Shown: piece by piece, positions 8,014 through 16,637 of the stretch
Numbering within the stretch: position 1 is the first letter of the stretch
Layout: each line of letters begins with the position of its first letter
Source: Planctomycetota bacterium
GTDB lineage: Bacteria > Planctomycetota > UBA1135 > UBA2386
DNA: 64,000 nt
Direction: 5' to 3'
Assembly: GCA_016713175.1 (NCBI GenBank)
Contig: JADJPQ010000003.1
Span: 496,001 to 560,000 of the forward strand
Position numbers and translations under genes: made by a program
The notes under the pieces: model-generated
Told to the model about the DNA's origin: nothing
Seen by the model: the letters and a program-made list of their open reading frames with translations, nothing else
Database searches by the model: none

Positions 8014-8805
8014 TCAGCGTGGCGCCGGCCGCAACCGTTCGAGTTCGCGTTCGCGGGTGTCCTTGCCGCACAGTTCGGCAATCGCCGCCATGATCTTCTT
8101 GGTCGCGAGCTGCAGCCGCACCCTGCGGTCCTGGCTCAACGCCGACAGTTCTTCGGCCGTGATCGGCTGGCCGAACCGGATCGTGATCTTGCGCGGACGC
8201 GGCCACCGGGCCCCGACTGGCAACGCCTGTTCGGCGCCAACGATGCCTACCGGCACGATCGGCACGCCTTCCTGCAGCACCAGCGCCACGGCGCCAGGAT
8301 TGCCGAGCAGCAGACCACCGTCGCGGCTCAGGCCGCCCTCCGGAAAGATGCCGAGCAGACGTCCCTGCTGCAGCACGGATCGCGCCGCGCGCATGGCATC
8401 GCGATTGGCGGTCCGGACCGCGAGCGGGATCGTTCGATTCCAGCGGTAGAACCAGCCCATCGCCCGCGACCGCCACACCGTCTCGGTCATCAGGTAGACG
8501 ATCCGACGCGGCACGACCGCGCCGAGCAGCAGCGGATCGAGGTACGACACGTGGTTGGCGGCCAACACGCAGGCGCCACGAAGCGGCGGCCGGTTCTCGG
8601 CCCGCAGGCGGAACCACAGCCGCATCGCGCCGCCGAAACCCGCCCAGAACGGCCAGAAGGCGGCATCACTGCAGCGGCCGGGTGGCTGCGCCAGCTGCAG
8701 CGCGGGATTGGCATCGCCGCGGCCGCGCGGCGCCGGCTCCCGATTGCCCGATACGGGGTTGCCCGACCCGCCATTGCCCGACTCGGCGCCGGGCGAGGAA
8801 CTCAC
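8014..8805 (-). CDS. 1-acyl-sn-glycerol-3-phosphate acyltransferase (PlsC-type)
   Basis: The 263-residue protein carries the acyltransferase block I motif NHVSYLD (HX4D) near residue 85 and the block III motif FPEGG near residue 155. Block IV lies in the segment around VPIVPVGIVG. These residues transfer an acyl chain to lysophosphatidic acid or a related lysophospholipid. I chose the GTG at 8805 because it overlaps the stop of the upstream secreted protein gene (GTGA). The preceding longer frame has no family similarity. The first 45 residues are a low-complexity linker rich in Gly, Asn and Ser before the catalytic domain. Confidence 0.88.
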   Translation of the reverse strand: MSSSPGAESGNGGSGNPVSGNREPAPRGRGDANPALQLAQPPGRCSDAAFWPFWAGFGGAMRLWFRLRAENRPPLRGACVLAANHVSYLDPLLLGAVVPRRIVYLMTETVWRSRAMGWFYRWNRTIPLAVRTANRDAMRAARSVLQQGRLLGIFPEGGLSRDGGLLLGNPGAVALVLQEGVPIVPVGIVGAEQALPVGARWPRPRKITIRFGQPITAEELSALSQDRRVRLQLATKKIMAAIAELCGKDTRERELERLRPAPR

Positions 8806-9851
8806 CGGCCCTTGGCCCGTTCGGCCCACTCGGTGTCGCCGTACTCGGTGGTGATCAGGAATTTGCAGCGACCGGCGATCGTGCGCGAATCCTCGCCGCC
8901 CCACTTCAACGCCGCGTCCATCGCGCCATACAGCGCCTCGGCCTGCAGGGAGTCCCAACAGCCCCTGGCCTCGATCCGCACGCGCAGGAACAGCAGCATC
9001 GCTTCGCGATAGGCGTCCTTGGCCCCTGGCGAACCCTCGGCCGACCGGATCGTGCCAAGCCCGATATAGGCGCCGGCGCGAGCGTTCTCGTCGACGCCAT
9101 CCTTGTCGACGATGTCCTGGTAGATCTTGCGCGCATCCTCGTTCTTGCCGGAATCGCGCAGGCTGTTGCCGAGCTGCACGTTGGCGCGATTGGCGAGCTG
9201 CGGGAAGCTGCCCAACGCGCGGCCGATGATCTCACGCAACTTGCTTTCGAACGTCTTGGCGTCACCGCCGCCCACCCGATCGGCCATGGCCGCGAAGAAC
9301 TCGCCTTCCATCGCGAAACCAGCCGGCCACGCGTTGCCGTTGGCGTCGGCGATGTACTTCTTGGCGACCGCACTGGCGTCCCGCGCGCCGCCCTGGCCGC
9401 GGCCCATGTAGTACTCGAACTTCATCCGGTACACCTCGGGCAGCAGCCCGGCATCCGGACACTGCTTGACCATTTCGTCGAGCGCGCTGACCGCCTTCGC
9501 GGCCTCGCCGTTGTCGAACCAGAGCCTGGCGGCGGCATGGAACCCGAACTGCGCCAACAGCAGGTTCTTGGCGGTCACGCACTCGCCGGCGGTGCCGAGG
9601 AAGAAGTCGGGGTCGCGCCCATCGATGCCGCGGCGGTACTGGTCCTTGTACTTGGCCAGCACGACCTGCGCGACCTTGTCGCTCGGCACGGTCTCGTTGC
9701 CGCCGCCCTTGGTGTACTTCAGGGCGCGCACGTCCCACGACGTGACGGTGACGTCGCGGACGGTCTCGCCGGTGGTCAGCCAGACGCTGTCGTTCTGGGC
9801 CAGAACGGGCAACGCGGTGCAAAACAGGAGCGCAGCGAATTGGGACTTCAT
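8802..9851 (-). CDS. Secreted TPR-like protein of unknown function
   Basis: The 349-residue product begins with a signal peptide (MKSQFAALLFCTALPVLAQ). It continues with a short beta-rich segment that reads like a membrane-anchored sensor fragment (VWLTTGETVRDVTVTSW), then helical repeat pairs across residues 95-345, consistent with TPR-type folds (for example GNSLRDSGKNEDARKIYQDIV). It overlaps the acyltransferase gene by four bases. No enzyme motif is visible. It may be a periplasmic scaffold protein. Confidence 0.75.
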   Translation of the reverse strand: MKSQFAALLFCTALPVLAQNDSVWLTTGETVRDVTVTSWDVRALKYTKGGGNETVPSDKVAQVVLAKYKDQYRRGIDGRDPDFFLGTAGECVTAKNLLLAQFGFHAAARLWFDNGEAAKAVSALDEMVKQCPDAGLLPEVYRMKFEYYMGRGQGGARDASAVAKKYIADANGNAWPAGFAMEGEFFAAMADRVGGGDAKTFESKLREIIGRALGSFPQLANRANVQLGNSLRDSGKNEDARKIYQDIVDKDGVDENARAGAYIGLGTIRSAEGSPGAKDAYREAMLLFLRVRIEARGCWDSLQAEALYGAMDAALKWGGEDSRTIAGRCKFLITTEYGDTEWAERAKGR

Positions 9852-9981
9852 GAGCTCGGTGCCAGTCGGTCGCAGCGGGAGGGGTCCGCCGTAGGGAGGG
9901 GCGGAACATCATGCCGAGCCGGCCGGTTCGAGACAACGGCGTGACGGCCGTCGCGGTTCGGCGGTCTGACAACCGATCCGG

Positions 9982-10872
9982 TCAGGCGGTCTCGACATCC
10001 GAGCCCGGCTCGACCACCGCCGGCGTCGAACGCTCGGACGGGGCCTTCCGGCGCCCGGCCCAGGTGCCGGCCAGATCGCTACCGGTCCGCCGGACGGCCA
10101 CCAGCTCGGCGACGACCGAGACGGCGATCTCCTCGTGGCTGCGGGCGCCGATCCAGGCGCCCATCGGCGTCCGTACGGTCGCCAAGAACTCGTCACCGAC
10201 CCCGTGCGCCCGCAGGTGCTTCCACAGCAACGTCTGCTTGGACCGGCTGCCGATCATGCCGAGGAACCGCAGCCGCGCCCCGGCCGCATGCCGCCGTGCC
10301 AGTTCGGCCAGGACCAGGCCGTCTTCCCGGTGGCCGCGGGTGACGACCACGGCGTAACTGTTGGCGCGAATCGGCATCGCCGCCACGACGTCGGCAAAGG
10401 CGCCGGTCTGTGTGGCCGCCGCCTCGGGGAAGCGCTCGGCCGAGGCATACATCGCCCGGTCGTCGACCACGGTGACCCGGAACCCGGCCAGGCTCGCGAC
10501 CTGACATAGCGCCTTGCTGACATGACCGCCGCCGAAGATCCACAGCACCGGAGTCGTGATCGGCTCCACGAAGATGGTCACCTCCCCGCCGCACATCAGG
10601 CCGGAGTCCGGCGAGTCCTTCTCGGTCAGCCGGAATGTCAACGTCCGCGGTTGTTCGTCGGCGAGCACCTGGCGCGCCGTGTCGTAGACCTCGGCCTCGA
10701 GACAGCCACCGCCGACGGTGCCAAGGAACGTGCCGTCGTCGAGCACGAGCAGCCGCATCGTGGTGCGTCCGGGGGTCGAGCCGCGCGTGTTGACGATCGT
10801 CGCCAGTGCCGCCGGGATGCCTTCGCGGCGCAAGCGGACGATTTCCTCGAACAGGTCGGCGGAACGGCTCAT
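9982..10872 (-). CDS. XdhC family protein
   Basis: This 296-residue protein is an XdhC/CoxI family member. The N-terminal domain has TIVNTRGSTPGRTTMRLLVLDDGTFLGTVGGGCLE in outline, followed by a Rossmann domain with VLWIFGGGHVSKAL near residue 125. The C-terminal block GARLRFLGMIGSRSKQ is also typical. XdhC proteins bind molybdenum cofactor and help insert it, sulfurated, into xanthine-dehydrogenase-type enzymes. No molybdo-hydroxylase gene lies in this window, so its client is elsewhere. I preferred the ATG at 10872 to the one seven codons upstream because the family N-terminus begins close to it. Confidence 0.92.
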   Translation of the reverse strand: MSRSADLFEEIVRLRREGIPAALATIVNTRGSTPGRTTMRLLVLDDGTFLGTVGGGCLEAEVYDTARQVLADEQPRTLTFRLTEKDSPDSGLMCGGEVTIFVEPITTPVLWIFGGGHVSKALCQVASLAGFRVTVVDDRAMYASAERFPEAAATQTGAFADVVAAMPIRANSYAVVVTRGHREDGLVLAELARRHAAGARLRFLGMIGSRSKQTLLWKHLRAHGVGDEFLATVRTPMGAWIGARSHEEIAVSVVAELVAVRRTGSDLAGTWAGRRKAPSERSTPAVVEPGSDVETA

Positions 10873-10932
10873 GCGCGGCGCATCATGCCACACCGACGCA
10901 TCCGTTGCCCGGTTGCGGACGAAACCAGGATC

Positions 10933-11334
10933 ATGCCGAACGACCGCGGCCCACGCTGGGCAAAGCCCGTGCTGCTCGCGGCGGCCGTCTACAACCTCGC
11001 CTTCGGCGCCGCCGCCATGCTGGCGCCGATGGCATGGTTCGAACTGGCCGGCCTGCGACCCCCCGATCTGCCCGCGCTATGGCAATGCATCGGCATGATC
11101 GTCGGCGTCTACGGCGTCGGCTACGCGATCGCGGCATTCGCGGCGCTGCGCCACTGGCCGATCGTGCTGGTCGGACTGCTCGGCAAGGTGCTCGGCCCGA
11201 TCGGTTTCGTCGACGCCGCCGTCCGCGGCGAACTGCCGTGGCGCTGCGGCTGGCTGATCGTCACCAACGACCTGATCTGGTGGCTGCCGTTCGCCCTGCT
11301 GCTGCGGGCAGCCTGGCACCACCACCGCCGATGA
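10933..11334 (+). CDS. Small four-helix membrane protein
   Basis: The 133-residue protein has four predicted membrane helices (about residues 12-32, 47-70, 72-92 and 104-125). An AGGA Shine-Dalgarno precedes the ATG at 10933. Longer frames would overlap the divergent XdhC start. The stop overlaps the start of the next membrane protein (ATGA). I do not recognise a functional family. The layout with a second small membrane protein, a DCC thiol oxidoreductase and an SDR suggests a small accessory redox or membrane cluster. Confidence 0.75.
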   Translation: MPNDRGPRWAKPVLLAAAVYNLAFGAAAMLAPMAWFELAGLRPPDLPALWQCIGMIVGVYGVGYAIAAFAALRHWPIVLVGLLGKVLGPIGFVDAAVRGELPWRCGWLIVTNDLIWWLPFALLLRAAWHHHRR

Positions 11335-11771
11335 CCTGGGACCTCGCGGTCGTCCTGCACGCCGCCGTGACCTGGTTCCTGGGCGGCCTGATCTGGTTCG
11401 TCCAGTTGGTCCACTACCCGTTGTTCGCCGCCGTCGGCACCGAAGCGTTCGTCGCCTACGAACGCGAACACTGCCGCCGGACCAATTGGATCGTGCTGCC
11501 CACGATGACGGCGGAGGCAATCCTCGCCGGCGCGCTCTGGTGGTTCGCGCCGGGAGAACTCGCGACCGCGACGATGGCCGGCCTGGTGGCGTTGGCGGCG
11601 GTCTGGGCGAGCACGTTCCTGATCCAGGTTCCGTGCCACCGGCGTCTGGCCGCAGGCGCGCATCCGCCGACGATCCGACGACTGGTCGGCAGCAACTGGC
11701 TCCGCACCGCGGCGTGGAGCGTGCGCGCACTCATCGCGGCGGTATTGCTGCTGGCTCGAGGCCCGACCTAG
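11331..11771 (+). CDS. Small membrane protein
   Basis: The 146-residue protein has four likely transmembrane helices, with a conserved-looking first loop (FLGGLIWFVQLVHYPLFAAVG) and the segment YEREHCRRTNWIVLPTMTAEAIL. A charged cytoplasmic C-terminal section (VPCHRRLAAGAHPPTIRRLVGSNW in outline) precedes the last helix. It starts inside the preceding membrane protein gene through a four-base overlap and ends convergently, overlapping the DCC gene by four bases. The fold resembles DUF1772/DUF4149-type membrane proteins, but I am not certain of the family. Confidence 0.75.
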   Translation: MTWDLAVVLHAAVTWFLGGLIWFVQLVHYPLFAAVGTEAFVAYEREHCRRTNWIVLPTMTAEAILAGALWWFAPGELATATMAGLVALAAVWASTFLIQVPCHRRLAAGAHPPTIRRLVGSNWLRTAAWSVRALIAAVLLLARGPT

Positions 11772-12154
11772 CGCACGGGACACCGATCCCGGCACCGACG
11801 GCCGAACCAGCGGCCGAGCCGGACGCGGTAACGGGCGAAGACGCGATAGCCCAGATCGGCGAACGGACGCAGCAACGGCCAGCCGGTCGGCGCCATGACC
11901 CAACCGAGACCGACCGCGCGCCAGGCGGCGCGGATCGCGTCCATGCCCGTCAAGATGTGGCCGTCGGCGGTGATGCCGTGCAACCGGGCCCGCACGTCGG
12001 CGAGGGTCAGACCGAAGCGACCGGCATCGAACTCCGGCGCGGCGATGTCGGTGGCCGCCAACCGGTCGCCGGCAGCACGCCGGCGCAACCAGTCCACCTC
12101 CCGGCGACAGAACGGGCACTCGCTGTCGTAGAGCAAAGTGAACTCGGGTCGCAT
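11768..12154 (-). CDS. DCC family thiol-disulfide oxidoreductase
   Basis: The 128-residue protein has the defining N-terminal motif of the DCC (DUF393/YuxK) family, LLYDSECPFCRREVDWLRRR, with the CxxC pair at residues 13 and 16. The C-terminal section YRVFARYRVRLGRW is also typical. These thioredoxin-like proteins are predicted thiol-disulfide exchange enzymes. The ATG at 12154 is used because the motif begins only a few residues later and the upstream region is needed as the promoter of the divergent SDR gene. Confidence 0.9.
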   Translation of the reverse strand: MRPEFTLLYDSECPFCRREVDWLRRRAAGDRLAATDIAAPEFDAGRFGLTLADVRARLHGITADGHILTGMDAIRAAWRAVGLGWVMAPTGWPLLRPFADLGYRVFARYRVRLGRWFGRRCRDRCPVR

Positions 12155-12231
12155 GCGACGGTGTTCGCCGCAGATCGGCGGCGGATGCAGGCCGCCGCAT
12201 CCGGGCAGGCCGGCCCGGCGAAAACGACGAC

Positions 12232-12972
12232 ATGGCGACTGGTCCGCTGGACGGCACGTTCGTGATCCTCGGTGCCACCGGTGCCGTTGGCTCCGCGGTG
12301 GCAACGGAACTCGCGAGCCGCGGGGCACGGCTGGTGCTGCTTGGCCGGGACCAGGACCGCCTGCAAGCCGTGGCCGCCGCGACCGGAGGCACGACCGCGC
12401 CGTTGACCCGGATCGACGCCGAGGGCGTGCGCGACACGTTGCGCGCCACCTGCGCCGGCGCGCCGATCCACGGCATCGCTCACTGCGTCGGTTCGCTGCT
12501 GCTGAAGCCGGCGCAGAGGACCACCGGCAGCGAATGGCACGAAGTCGTGGAGACCAACCTGTCCTCGGCCTTCGGCGTGACCATGGCGGCGCCAGAACTG
12601 ATCACGGCCGGCGGCAGCGTCGTGTTCGTCAGTTCGGTGGCGGCCACCATCGGGTTGCCCAACCACGAAGCGATCGCCGCCGCCAAGGCCGGGCTGGAAG
12701 GCCTCGCGCGCGCTGCGGCCGCGACGCACGCGCGCCGCCGGATCCGCTTCCACTGTGTCGCGCCGGCACTGGTCGCCAGCCGGATGACCGCCAGCCTGCT
12801 GGAGCGCCAGGGGGTCGCAGCGGCTGCGGCCGCGCAGAACCCGAGCGGCCGCATCGGCCGGCCCGAGGACGTCGCCCGGGCCATCGCGTTCCTGCTCGAC
12901 CCGGCCAGCGATTGGCTGAACGGTCGGACGCTCGGTGTCGATGGCGGGTTCGGCACCCTGCGCCCGCTCTGA
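12232..12972 (+). CDS. SDR family oxidoreductase lacking the catalytic tyrosine
   Basis: The 246-residue protein has the short-chain dehydrogenase fold. It has a nucleotide-binding motif VILGATGAVGSAVA (variant of TGxxxGxG), the serine in VVFVSSVAA, and a C-terminal GRIGRPEDVARAIAFLLDP plus DGGFGTLRPL. In the active site the usual YxxxK reads IAAAK inside NHEAIAAAKAGLEGL, so the catalytic Tyr is replaced by Ile while Lys is kept. It may act on an unusual substrate, use another acid, or have lost activity. It is divergent from the DCC gene by 77 bases. Confidence 0.9.
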   Translation: MATGPLDGTFVILGATGAVGSAVATELASRGARLVLLGRDQDRLQAVAAATGGTTAPLTRIDAEGVRDTLRATCAGAPIHGIAHCVGSLLLKPAQRTTGSEWHEVVETNLSSAFGVTMAAPELITAGGSVVFVSSVAATIGLPNHEAIAAAKAGLEGLARAAAATHARRRIRFHCVAPALVASRMTASLLERQGVAAAAAAQNPSGRIGRPEDVARAIAFLLDPASDWLNGRTLGVDGGFGTLRPL

Positions 12973-12980
12973 GCGCCGCG

Positions 12981-14216
12981 TCAGCGCACGGTCATGTCGA
13001 GGCCGGCGGTTCCGGTGACTCCGAGCGGCGCGTTGGCGTCCAGATAGAAGGACTGGAAGTAGACGTGCAGGCCCGACAGGAACGGGTCGATCGGCAGTTG
13101 TGCCGGCAGCGTGAACGCACCGGCAGTGTCGAGCGGGTGGAAGAACGTCGCGAACGGCTGGGCCAGCAGCGTCATGTTCAGGATCGGCTGATTGAAGCGC
13201 TGGAAACCACCGACCATCACCCCGAACGCCGACGGCACGCCGCCGGTGATCCGGATCTCCGCCTGTTGGCCACGACCGGCGCAGCCGCCGCCGCCGATCT
13301 GCGGGATGGTGGTGCCGCCGCCGCCAGCGCCGTAGGTGATGAAGCTGCCGCACACGCCAAAGCCCTGCACCGAGATCACGCGATCGCCGCCGCCGAAGGT
13401 CGAGAAGAAGAAATCGCCGGTGATCGGATCGATGCACGCACCTTCGGCGCCGCCGATCCCGTTCATGAACACCACCCGCGACGTCGGAATCGGGCGGCCC
13501 TGCGCGTCGATCTGGTACAGCACGATGTTGCCGCCGCCATACTCACTGATGATCACGTAACTGTAGTCCGGAATCAGCGACGAGCCCGGCGGCACGTACA
13601 TCAGCCCCTCCGGGCCACTGCCGATGAACGTGCCGGGTGACACGCCGGTGACGTCATACGTGCCGTTGCCATCGGCGGTCAGCGTCGCGTCGTACCAGTT
13701 GCCGCTCCCGTAGCTGGCGATCCGCAGCATGCCGGGGTTCGGAAAGCCGGCCGGCGTGATGTTCGCGGCACCCACCGAACCGGCCACACCGGCCGCCAGC
13801 AGATCGACGATCCGGTCCGGCGTCGTGCTGCCCGGCCGGATCTGGCCGAGAGAACCGTTCGGGAACATCGTGAAGAACAGGACGCCGCCAGGGCCATAGA
13901 ACAGCCCGCCATCGATGTTCGGGGCAGTCGAGAACTGGGTCGCGGTGCCGCTGAAGCCAGTCACGCGCCCAGACGGGTTGCGGGTCACCGCGACCTCATA
14001 GATCACCCCGGCACTGCCGTTGGCGCCGCCGCCGATCAACAGCCGGCTCGGATCGTTCGCCTTGAACGTGATGCCGCCGTAGCTGGGCGGCACGCCAGGC
14101 ACCGAGCCGAGGTCGGTGTAGGAGTATGAGATGTTGAATGGCGGTTGTATCGTCTGCGCGACCAGGGCGGGAACCGCGAGCAGCACCGGCAGGAACAGGC
14201 GTGGGGTGAACGTCAT
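12981..14216 (-). CDS. Secreted beta-propeller-like protein with shared C-terminal domain
   Basis: The 411-residue protein starts with a signal peptide (PRLFLPVLLAVPALVAQ). Residues 30-290 look like a beta-propeller (repeated GG, DP and YxxD segments such as GGLFYGPGGVLFFTMFP). After a glycine-rich linker, the last 130 residues read as a separate domain ending in LPIDPFLSGLHVYFQSFY and TAGLDMTVR. Similar C-termini occur in four other secreted proteins of this window. The gene stands alone on its strand. No enzymatic motif is visible. Confidence 0.8.
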   Translation of the reverse strand: MTFTPRLFLPVLLAVPALVAQTIQPPFNISYSYTDLGSVPGVPPSYGGITFKANDPSRLLIGGGANGSAGVIYEVAVTRNPSGRVTGFSGTATQFSTAPNIDGGLFYGPGGVLFFTMFPNGSLGQIRPGSTTPDRIVDLLAAGVAGSVGAANITPAGFPNPGMLRIASYGSGNWYDATLTADGNGTYDVTGVSPGTFIGSGPEGLMYVPPGSSLIPDYSYVIISEYGGGNIVLYQIDAQGRPIPTSRVVFMNGIGGAEGACIDPITGDFFFSTFGGGDRVISVQGFGVCGSFITYGAGGGGTTIPQIGGGGCAGRGQQAEIRITGGVPSAFGVMVGGFQRFNQPILNMTLLAQPFATFFHPLDTAGAFTLPAQLPIDPFLSGLHVYFQSFYLDANAPLGVTGTAGLDMTVR

Positions 14217-14316
14217 GGTGGATCTTCTTGGCCAGGTCCAAATCCTGGGCCGAGTAATTCTACTCGATGACTGCGACCGGGTCAGGGCCCGGTTGGCCTC
14301 GCACTCGGCCGCACAA

Positions 14317-14862
14317 TCATCGCCGGCAACGCGACCGTATGTCGGCAGCGGTCAACCGCATCAATGCAGCGCGCCCCCGAGCGCCGGCCGGCGCGCGCAG
14401 CACCAGGAACCGTTCCCTGACGCCGCACGCCGCGCAGCGCCCATGCGACACCGTGTCACCGATGGCGCGGGCGCTGCAGGCGTCGCAGAGACGCAGGTAG
14501 AGCCAGCGTCGGCGACTGCGGCGCAGGTCGTGCACCGGAATGTCATGGGTCACTGCCGGCGGCTGCCCGGCATGCGCCATCAGGCTGCGCCAGTGCCGGC
14601 CGTGGGCCGGGACATTCGGCCCGAACAGCCGATGCACGGCGATGTGTGCCACTTCGTGCACCAGCACCATCTCGAGTTGCTCGGGCGCGCGCGCCAGCAG
14701 ACGCGGATTGAGTTCGACCCGACCGCCGATCGGGAACGCGCGGCCGGCGGTGGTCGTGAGCCGGCGGTTCCACCGCACTGCGATCGCGGTGTCGTTGACG
14801 CGCCATTGCTGCAGCAGTTCGCTCGCCCGCTGGCGCAGTTCGTCGGCGCTCGGCAGGCTCAC
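14317..14862 (-). CDS. SprT-like zinc metalloprotease domain protein
   Basis: The 181-residue protein carries a zinc-protease motif LVHEVAHIAVH (HExxH) near residue 85. A third histidine lies downstream in PAHGRHWRSLM. Near the C-terminus a zinc-ribbon-like pair of CxxC motifs (CDAC and CAAC) follows, as in SprT/Spartan-type proteins. The GTG start at 14862 overlaps the stop of the upstream small membrane protein (GTGA). Spartan-family proteases cleave DNA-protein crosslinks. For bacterial SprT-like proteins the substrate is unknown. Confidence 0.88.
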   Translation of the reverse strand: MSLPSADELRQRASELLQQWRVNDTAIAVRWNRRLTTTAGRAFPIGGRVELNPRLLARAPEQLEMVLVHEVAHIAVHRLFGPNVPAHGRHWRSLMAHAGQPPAVTHDIPVHDLRRSRRRWLYLRLCDACSARAIGDTVSHGRCAACGVRERFLVLRAPAGARGRAALMRLTAADIRSRCRR

Positions 14863-15311
14863 GCCGGCTGGTTTGTCGAACGACGATCGAACTCGCGGAG
14901 CGCCATCGGCAGGCTGACCAGGACCAGGCCGATCATGGCGAAGGCCACCAGGGAGAAGTCGCCGCGGTGGTTGTCGGTCAGCCGCAACACCGTCCACATC
15001 CCGCCGCAGAACACCAGCAGGATCCAGCCGATGGCGACACTGACACGCGGCACCCAACACCGGAAGAAAACCGCCAGATTGCCCCAGAAGTCCGCCGCCC
15101 GCCGTTCTTCGAGCGACAGCACCTCGAGCACCTGACGCCGCGTCGACTCGTCGAGGGCAGGCGCCTCGAGCGCCTTCTGCAGCACTTTCAACCGCTCCTC
15201 GCGCAGATTGTGTCGGTTGGTCATCCGCACCATCAAGGCGGTGAAGATCAGGCCGAGCGGCAGGACGAACGCGATCAGCAACAGGGTACTGCCATCACTC
15301 AGTGCAAGCAT
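14859..15311 (-). CDS. Small membrane protein, member 1 of a tandem family
   Basis: The 150-residue protein has an N-terminal helix, a cytoplasmic charged segment with the pattern LREERLKVLQKALEAPALDESTRRQVLEVL, and two or three further helices. It ends ALREFDRRSTNQPA. It resembles the next three genes upstream in layout (DUF6249-like: helix, charged KALE-type helix, two helices, RELxxR tail). It overlaps the SprT-like gene by four bases. Its role is unknown. These proteins often follow sigma-factor or membrane-stress genes. Confidence 0.7.
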   Translation of the reverse strand: MLALSDGSTLLLIAFVLPLGLIFTALMVRMTNRHNLREERLKVLQKALEAPALDESTRRQVLEVLSLEERRAADFWGNLAVFFRCWVPRVSVAIGWILLVFCGGMWTVLRLTDNHRGDFSLVAFAMIGLVLVSLPMALREFDRRSTNQPA

Positions 15312-15323
15312 GGTTCACCTCGA

Positions 15324-15758
15324 TCACATGTGGGCGTGGCGCCGGTCGAGTTCGCGCAACGCCATCGGCAACGTCACCAGACCGAAACCGACGATGGTCG
15401 CGATCATGCCGCCCTGCGCCGAGTAGCGATCGTCGTCGATCGTCGTGTTGACCAGCCAGAAGGCGGCGCCGACGAACATCGTCATCCAACCGACCAGGAA
15501 CAACAGATTGCGGCCGAGGAACGTCAGGTGCTGGCCGAGCGCGCGCGTCCACGCCGAGGAGTTGCGGTCTTCGGCGCCGAGCGCATCGAGCAGCGAGCGC
15601 CGCGTCAGGTCATCCAGCATCGGCGACTCGAGCGCCTTCTCGATCACCTGCAGGCGCTTGTGCTTGAGCTTGGCGCGATGCCCCATCCAGGTGGCGGCGC
15701 CGATCAGCGCGAACACCGAGCACATCACGAACGCTTCTTCATCGCGCATGGCCAGCAT
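15324..15758 (-). CDS. Small membrane protein, member 2 of a tandem family
   Basis: The 144-residue protein shares the array layout: an N-terminal helix, the charged segment KHKRLQVIEKALESPMLDD, two helices and the tail PMALRELDRRHAHM. The segments RLxVxxKALExPxLD and PMALRExDRR are almost the same as in the neighbour at 14859. Gaps to the flanking genes are 12 and 8 bases, so it is part of one operon. No function is known. Confidence 0.7.
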   Translation of the reverse strand: MLAMRDEEAFVMCSVFALIGAATWMGHRAKLKHKRLQVIEKALESPMLDDLTRRSLLDALGAEDRNSSAWTRALGQHLTFLGRNLLFLVGWMTMFVGAAFWLVNTTIDDDRYSAQGGMIATIVGFGLVTLPMALRELDRRHAHM

Positions 15759-15766
15759 GGTTCACC

Positions 15767-16165
15767 TCACTGCGGCTCGCGCCGGGCTTCGAGTTCGCGC
15801 AACGCGAACGGATAGGTCACCAGACCAAAACCGATGATCGACACCAGCACGCCGGCGCCGATCGCGCCTTCTTCTTCGAGCATCGCGCCGAGCACCAGCA
15901 CGCCGACCCCGGAGAACAAGGTCAGCCAGCCGATCGCCAGCAGGATCGCCATGCCGACGCCACTCTTGGCCGGCTGCTTGGGCGCCTCCGGCTTCTTGCC
16001 GGTGACGTGCCAGGTCAGCGCCTCGACCACATCGCGACCCGAGTTGTTGCGGATCGCCTCCTGCAGCAGCCGCGTGCGCTCGGCCGAAGCCTTCTTGCGC
16101 TGGTCGATGGCGCCACCGATCAGCGCGAAGGCCATGCCGGCGACGATGATGACGGTGAAGTCCAT
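15767..16165 (-). CDS. Small membrane protein, member 3 of a tandem family
   Basis: The 132-residue protein has a first helix (FTVIIVAGMAFALIGGAI), a charged segment (KKASAERTRLLQEAIRNNSGRDVVEAL), two C-terminal helices and the tail YPFALRELEARREPQ. It aligns by eye with the neighbouring members in the AxRxRLLxEAI segment and in the ALREL tail. It is shorter in the linker. It lies 3 bases from the next member, consistent with co-transcription. Confidence 0.7.
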   Translation of the reverse strand: MDFTVIIVAGMAFALIGGAIDQRKKASAERTRLLQEAIRNNSGRDVVEALTWHVTGKKPEAPKQPAKSGVGMAILLAIGWLTLFSGVGVLVLGAMLEEEGAIGAGVLVSIIGFGLVTYPFALRELEARREPQ

Positions 16166-16168
16166 GGC

Positions 16169-16570
16169 TCATGGCTCCTGCCGGATCGGGCGGTGCGACT
16201 CGACCTCGCGCCAGACGATCGGCAAGGTCAACACGGCAAAGCTGGCGACGGTTGTGATCAGCCACGGCAGGTAGTAACGCCCGCCATCGATCGACCAGCC
16301 AGTGATCCCGGTCACCAGGCCAAACCACCCGATGGTCGCCAGCAGTCGACCGGTCGGGGGTCGCAGCGCGCGCAACAGTTCGGCTCGCACCTCAGGCGGT
16401 GTCGACGATTGCGACAGCGCCTGCGCGACGAGATCGAGCCGCCGCTTCCGTTCCTCCGCACGATTCTTGAGCCACCACCCGAACAACCCGAGGGCAGGCA
16501 CCCAGAAAATCAGCGCCATCGGGCTGATCAACCAGGTGATGTGGGCAGAACTGGGGAGAACTTGGATCAT
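16169..16570 (-). CDS. Small membrane protein, member 4 of a tandem family
   Basis: The 133-residue protein has the same layout: N-terminal helix, a charged segment (KNRAEERKRRLDLVAQALSQSSTPPEVRAELLRAL), two helices and an IVWREVESHR tail. I chose the ATG at 16570. An upstream TTG at 16597 is also possible, and neither has a convincing Shine-Dalgarno. It is the first member of the array and follows a HAD hydrolase gene by 67 bases. Confidence 0.65.
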   Translation of the reverse strand: MIQVLPSSAHITWLISPMALIFWVPALGLFGWWLKNRAEERKRRLDLVAQALSQSSTPPEVRAELLRALRPPTGRLLATIGWFGLVTGITGWSIDGGRYYLPWLITTVASFAVLTLPIVWREVESHRPIRQEP

Positions 16571-16637
16571 CGGGAGCACCGCGGGAGGCACCGGCAAGGG
16601 GGCAGCCTACGCCCCGCCGAAGGCATATTCGGAAAGG

